Below are positions 59,760-64,000 of a DNA stretch of 64,000 bases, in pieces. Source of the stretch: Trichoplusia ni (taxonomy: Eukaryota > Arthropoda > Insecta > Lepidoptera > Noctuidae); the NCBI RefSeq assembly GCF_003590095.1, contig NC_039493.1:1550001-1614000 (forward strand), read 5' to 3'. Both the position numbers and the translations under genes were made by a program. How positions within the stretch are numbered: position 1 is the stretch's first letter; every line of letters begins with the position of its first letter. The notes under the pieces are model-generated. The model was given only the letters and a program-made list of their open reading frames with translations, ran no database searches and was not told the DNA's origin.

Positions 59760-60214
59760 CTGAAATGATAAAGAGTATTAGAATTTCTTTTTTTTTTATT
59801 GCTATTCAAGTTATTATTTTATAAGGCATATATGATTGCCTACTCGCTACAAATTGAAAATCGATCCCACGGGCACATAAAATCGGGATTAAACTATCGT
59901 ATTCCAGGTTATATTTAATTATCTGTGTACCAGATTTTTTTAATCAGTTCTGTTTTATTTTGCGTGAAAGAGTATCAAAAATCTCTACATATAAGATTTT
60001 GCCTTTTTGATATTAGTAGGACTTAAAATACGTGTCATAATTATTTTCACAATAAGAAGTTCCGCTATCGAGGAAGAAGCCTTTTAAAAAAACCTTTACT
60101 TTAACTTTATTGCGTACCTAAAATCTATGCGTATCTTTGTACATTCTGGTGAGGGCTTTAAATTTTTTATTATTATTTTTGACCTTGAATTATTCATGAT
60201 CATGCAAAATCGAA

Positions 60215-60262
60215 GGAGGAATGGGAGGTCTTTGCCCTGCAGTGGGACTAAGTGCGGGTGCC
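60215..60262 (+). repeat. Short LINE-end fragment
   Basis: GGGAGGTCTTTGCCCTGCAG, then TGGGACTA, the usual LINE 3' signature. It lies inside a minus-strand open frame, which is therefore not an exon. Confidence 0.5.
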
Positions 60263-60765
60263 TAGTGCATGTGCTTTGAATGTCTGAGAAAACACAACAT
60301 TCTGCGAAAATTAAATTCTTCAGTGACGTGGCCATTTAAAAAACATAATTTTCAGATTCGTATATCGAATCTTTCCCCCTTTTTAAAGTGTTTGAACTAT
60401 TAAACCTCTCTGTTTAAAAATATGTCTGTCATCTAAAGAATACAAGATGTAAAAAAAATGGGAACTAAAAATATCTCGAGTTTTGACAACATTTTATTGA
60501 TCACGCTATGTTACAGATAAATCTAAATTTTCTGATGATGTAATATTGCGATAATGATTCAGCTTCACAAATACACATACGATTAGTGTACACCAAAATC
60601 TAACCGATAAAATAGCTACTGTTGGTTCAATTGATAATAACATCGATCAATTGCGACGACACTCAGGGTTCCGTATAAATAGACCAAATAAGGAAATTAG
60701 TTGATGAAACAAATGTACTTAGGTACCCACAAATTTATTTGTTTATTTACACTTTTTATACAATA

Positions 60766-61029
60766 CTAGCTGTTGCCCGCGACTTCGTCCCCGTGGGTAG
60801 AAGATATAGGTTATGATTTATACCTGCCCTGTTTTTTTCACATTTTCCATTGTATCTTCGCTCCTGTTAGTCGCAGCGTGATGGTTTATAGCCTAAAGCC
60901 TTCCTCGATAAATGGTCTATTCAACACAAAAATATTTTTTCAATTTGGACTAGTAGTTCCTGAGATTAGCGCGTTCAAACAAACAAACTCTTCAGCTTTA
61001 TATATTAGTATAGAGTATAGAAGTATAGA
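60766..61029 (-). mobile_element. Lep1-like Helitron (copy 7)
   Basis: 264 bp, inverted like copy 1: CTAGCTGTTGCCCGCGACTT at left and TATATTAGTATAGAG...TATAGA then T at right. The open frame within it is transposon sequence. Confidence 0.8.
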
Positions 61030-61568
61030 TTTGTACAATGGCGGACTTAATGCCTGAGGGATTCTCTACTTCAACCATACTCATATTTATTTGTTGTTTG
61101 TCACGTAATATATTAATGATCTTAAAAACTGTTGATTAACCTGAAATTTTAAGTATTTGTAGTTATAGAAGCTAAAAATGTACATCAGCTTTGAACATTT
61201 CAACTGTCCTGCTCTCACCACTCCTAATACCTGTCTGTTGACCGATGGACAGACGGACAGAAAGCAGTGCCACAGTAATAGAGTTTGGTTGTCAGCTCTG
61301 GGTACGGGACCCTAAAATCGGCCCTTCAGTGAACTGAAATAACTTCAAATATTTGACGCATCTGGAAAATATTCCAATTTTATCAACTATTATCAAATGA
61401 GTCAGAGGGATTATTATAGTTCTGTCAGTATTAGTAACTCAGTATTGAAGCTTTTTAACAAATAAACATGATAATATTCGTCGTGTCAATCGTGTACCGT
61501 ATGAGTATTACCGTAGATTACAAAACAAACTAAATGAATAATAATAATCATTGTTTTTTTATGAAATA

Positions 61569-61615
61569 CTAGCTGATGCCCGCGGCTTCGTCCGCGTGGT
61601 AAGAGATAGGTTTGG
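61569..61615 (-). repeat. Helitron 3'-end fragment
   Basis: CTAGCTGATGCCCGCGGCTT, then CGTCCGCGTGG: the hairpin-CTAG terminus in inverted orientation, with no recognisable body after it. Confidence 0.5.
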
Positions 61616-61619
61616 CATT

Positions 61620-64000
61620 TTTAAAATCGGATTAGTTTTTTATTTTTTTAGAGTCAACGCTACTTGAAATTTTATGATTATTTGTGAACAAATTTGAATA
61701 TGAAAACGAAGCCTTGAACTAAAAGGTCCCCAGAATTATCAACTTTCATTCAAACACATCCTTCTTGTTGCGCCAAATATTAACAGTTATCCGATATCAA
61801 AATAATTCAGCAAAACATTGTTAAAAGTACCTACACTAATAAGTGATGTTATACGAGATATTAACTTCATGTACAATCGTTTTTTTTTTTATTAACTCGA
61901 TAGCAAAAAAAATACGCATACAATTTTTTTAGAGATCTATCCGACGTACTTATTTTACGTCATTTTCCTAATTCAGTTATAATAATTTAATTCTTCTTTA
62001 ATTGGCAATTATTCAAATGAATAATTACATTCTGACGTCGTCACACGCGAGCTCATTTATAATGAGGAAAATGATGAGATTGTATAATATTCGAAACAAA
62101 ATAAGAAGCGGAAACTATGAATTATGTGGTTAGAGAATACATGGTTGAATCATGACACTGTATAAAGCTAATCTGTTCAATTTTACACGCTGTACCTACA
62201 TAAAAAGTTGTATTATCGACCTATAAGGGTCTTAGTTCTGCTATTTACAACATAATTGGTCAATAATTGAATAGAAATTAGATTAAATTGGCACTATTCG
62301 TATTGTTCTCAGCATTTTTCTAACGTAATAATTATAAATTCAGTACCTACGGGGCAGAACACTTACGGTCAATACAATGAATTAACAATTATTGCGTTGA
62401 TAAAATGCTTTACAGAAGAGGAATAATTTCAAATTGACATTCTTTCGTCGGGCCCCAGATTACCTAAGCAATGCAGTATCATCCATTTATTTTCTAATCG
62501 CACAATTTTTAATTTAGAAATACAAGCCGTTATCAAATAGTATTCAGTTTTGTGACCTATAAGTCTAAAAAACCTTGATTTTTATAAGTCTATTCTAGTT
62601 TTTTTCGAGCCAAATAAACTGTTGGTTTGAAAATTTTATCAAGTTTTGAGATATCTTTGATTTTTGGTTTGGTTGATCATAAAATACTAGTAAATGGTCT
62701 ATTGGCTCTAAGTTACTAATTAACCTTTCACTTGAATAGCCGCGTTATCTGGTTATATATGTATGTACCTGTCCGAGAAATTATGCCTAACTTAATTAGC
62801 ACATTAAATATGGTTTCTGTTCATTTACATGAACAACTCTTATAAAGAAAATCAGTCGATTCGCAATGTGGTTCTCACAGAAGGACTCATCAGTACGATT
62901 TTTTGAAGACATAATTTCTTAAATTAGGGTAAACGGGTTCGTAACATTACCGTGCCACTTAATGTGGAATTTAACTTTAAACTTATAAATTCTAAACCAT
63001 TGATATTTTGGAGAAAGTACTTTTAAATGTTTAAACGGTATTTAACGTATGACTGATGTCTGTCTAAACACGATGTGATTCATCTTTCATTCGTTTTTGT
63101 AAGTTCTTTACTCAACAGAGACGGATCTAGATGACCGTATTATTATTTTTTATAAACTCACTTTCTTGTTTGTGTATTTGTTTGTTTGTCGTTTTGAGTT
63201 GCATTTTTGCAACTCAATTTTGAGCCCTATCAGCTGGCAGGCTGAAATTTTCAGGATCGCTTCAAACCCGATGACAATACAATTTACCCTTACAAAGTTT
63301 GATAAAATTTTACATGTTTTTTTTAAAGTTTATTCAGATTTTTTTTTATATTTTCTTGTTGACAACATAATATGCACATACCTACCTTAAGAAACTACAT
63401 GATATTAAAATGTAGCTGAAAGTCTAGCTTTTCCTTTAAAAGAATAAAAAATCTGTTGTCATGAAGTGCGTAGCTTATCTCATCATCCCATAATAGCTTA
63501 TCAAAAAAAAAACAAATAAATATCCACCTAAGTACGTTTCTGTACGCTTGTATTCAGTAGTCAGTGAATCATGGACGCCATTTTCATTTAACCTCAGACG
63601 CTAACATATCAATAAAAAATAACATCATTTAATCGGTACTTCTGAATTCATGATCTATGATATAAAAACAACGTTTTTTACGACCAATTATTTAATCATT
63701 CAAATTAGTCTGGTGATGACGGTAAGATAACCTTGAGATGAACTTTCTTCATTGCCGCCATCTTGGACACGACTCTTAAACGTCATAAGGCAACCATGAT
63801 GCGAAGAAACCGGTTGTAAATACAATTTAACTCTATGACTAAATATAATATGATTCTTAGAACTACGTCATAGATAAATATTTAGTTCCAAAATAGAGTA
63901 ATTTAAATAATTTTGTAATTTGGTGGTTTTCGTTTGCGTAAGTGTGAAAGGTCAATGATTTTTTGCAATAGGATGATAACGTCATAAGTGACGTCATTGC
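61620..64000. other. AT-rich DNA, no exon found
   Basis: Searched on the minus strand for the missing N-terminal cyclase exon without success. No gene or structured repeat is supported. A YY1/Pho-like GCCGCCATCTTGG lies at about 63757-63769. Confidence 0.5.

Noticed and set aside
60096..60335. Minus-strand open frame as the missing first cyclase exon (starts with Met)
   Set aside because: It contains the LINE 3' signature CCCTGCAGTGGGA in antisense, has no hydrophobic or NIT-like segment, and has no donor giving the required phase-2 junction.
60773..61057. Recurring open frame of about 80-95 residues ([11 protein letters not shown] type) found at several places
   Set aside because: It is the antisense of the Lep1-like Helitron and recurs only because the transposon does.
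63700..63790. Minus-strand ATG in a YY1-like AAGATGGCGGC context as the cyclase start
   Set aside because: The frame stops after about 18 residues and I found no convincing donor. The motif alone is too little.

Overview
This is a 64 kb, AT-rich, intron-rich animal window with no operons and almost no long open frames. Everything points to a moth or butterfly (Lepidoptera). It holds many short non-autonomous Helitrons with 5'-TC and CTAG-3' ends of the lepidopteran type. It also holds tRNA-derived SINEs, and non-LTR retrotransposon tails ending in GAT microsatellites.

Two protein-coding genes can be rebuilt by joining exons at consensus splice sites, both on the minus strand. The first is a compact two-exon gene (3219-4435) for a 114-residue secreted prepropeptide. 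It has a signal peptide, an acidic spacer, an Arg-Thr-Lys-Arg cleavage site and a 37-residue C-terminal peptide with two cysteines. A TATA box, an E-box and a perfect CRE lie just upstream.

The second gene fills most of the window (18346-59759, continuing beyond what I could trace). It is a membrane guanylate cyclase. Thirteen exons join in phase into 520 residues: an N-terminal region that looks like the extracellular nitrate/nitrite-sensing (NIT) domain, one transmembrane helix, a coiled-coil linker, a complete class III cyclase domain and a short tail. All catalytic residues I checked are intact. The N-terminal exon or exons and the promoter were not found and probably lie upstream of 59760, perhaps outside the window.

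The rest is transposon-derived or anonymous AT-rich DNA. The main items are a Lep1-like Helitron family with seven copies, other Helitron families, and three families of terminal-inverted-repeat MITEs. There is also a 194 bp fold-back insertion flanked by a 15 bp duplication, and a degenerate 4.4 kb TTAA-flanked piggyBac-like element with unusual palindromic subterminal repeats. At least three SINE families and many LINE 3' ends complete the list. Several insertions sit within 15-80 bp of cyclase splice sites or of its stop codon.

The two genes show no obvious functional link beyond shared orientation. By analogy with NIT-domain cyclases, the large gene should make cGMP in response to an extracellular or small-molecule cue. 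The small gene should release a secreted peptide of unknown action.
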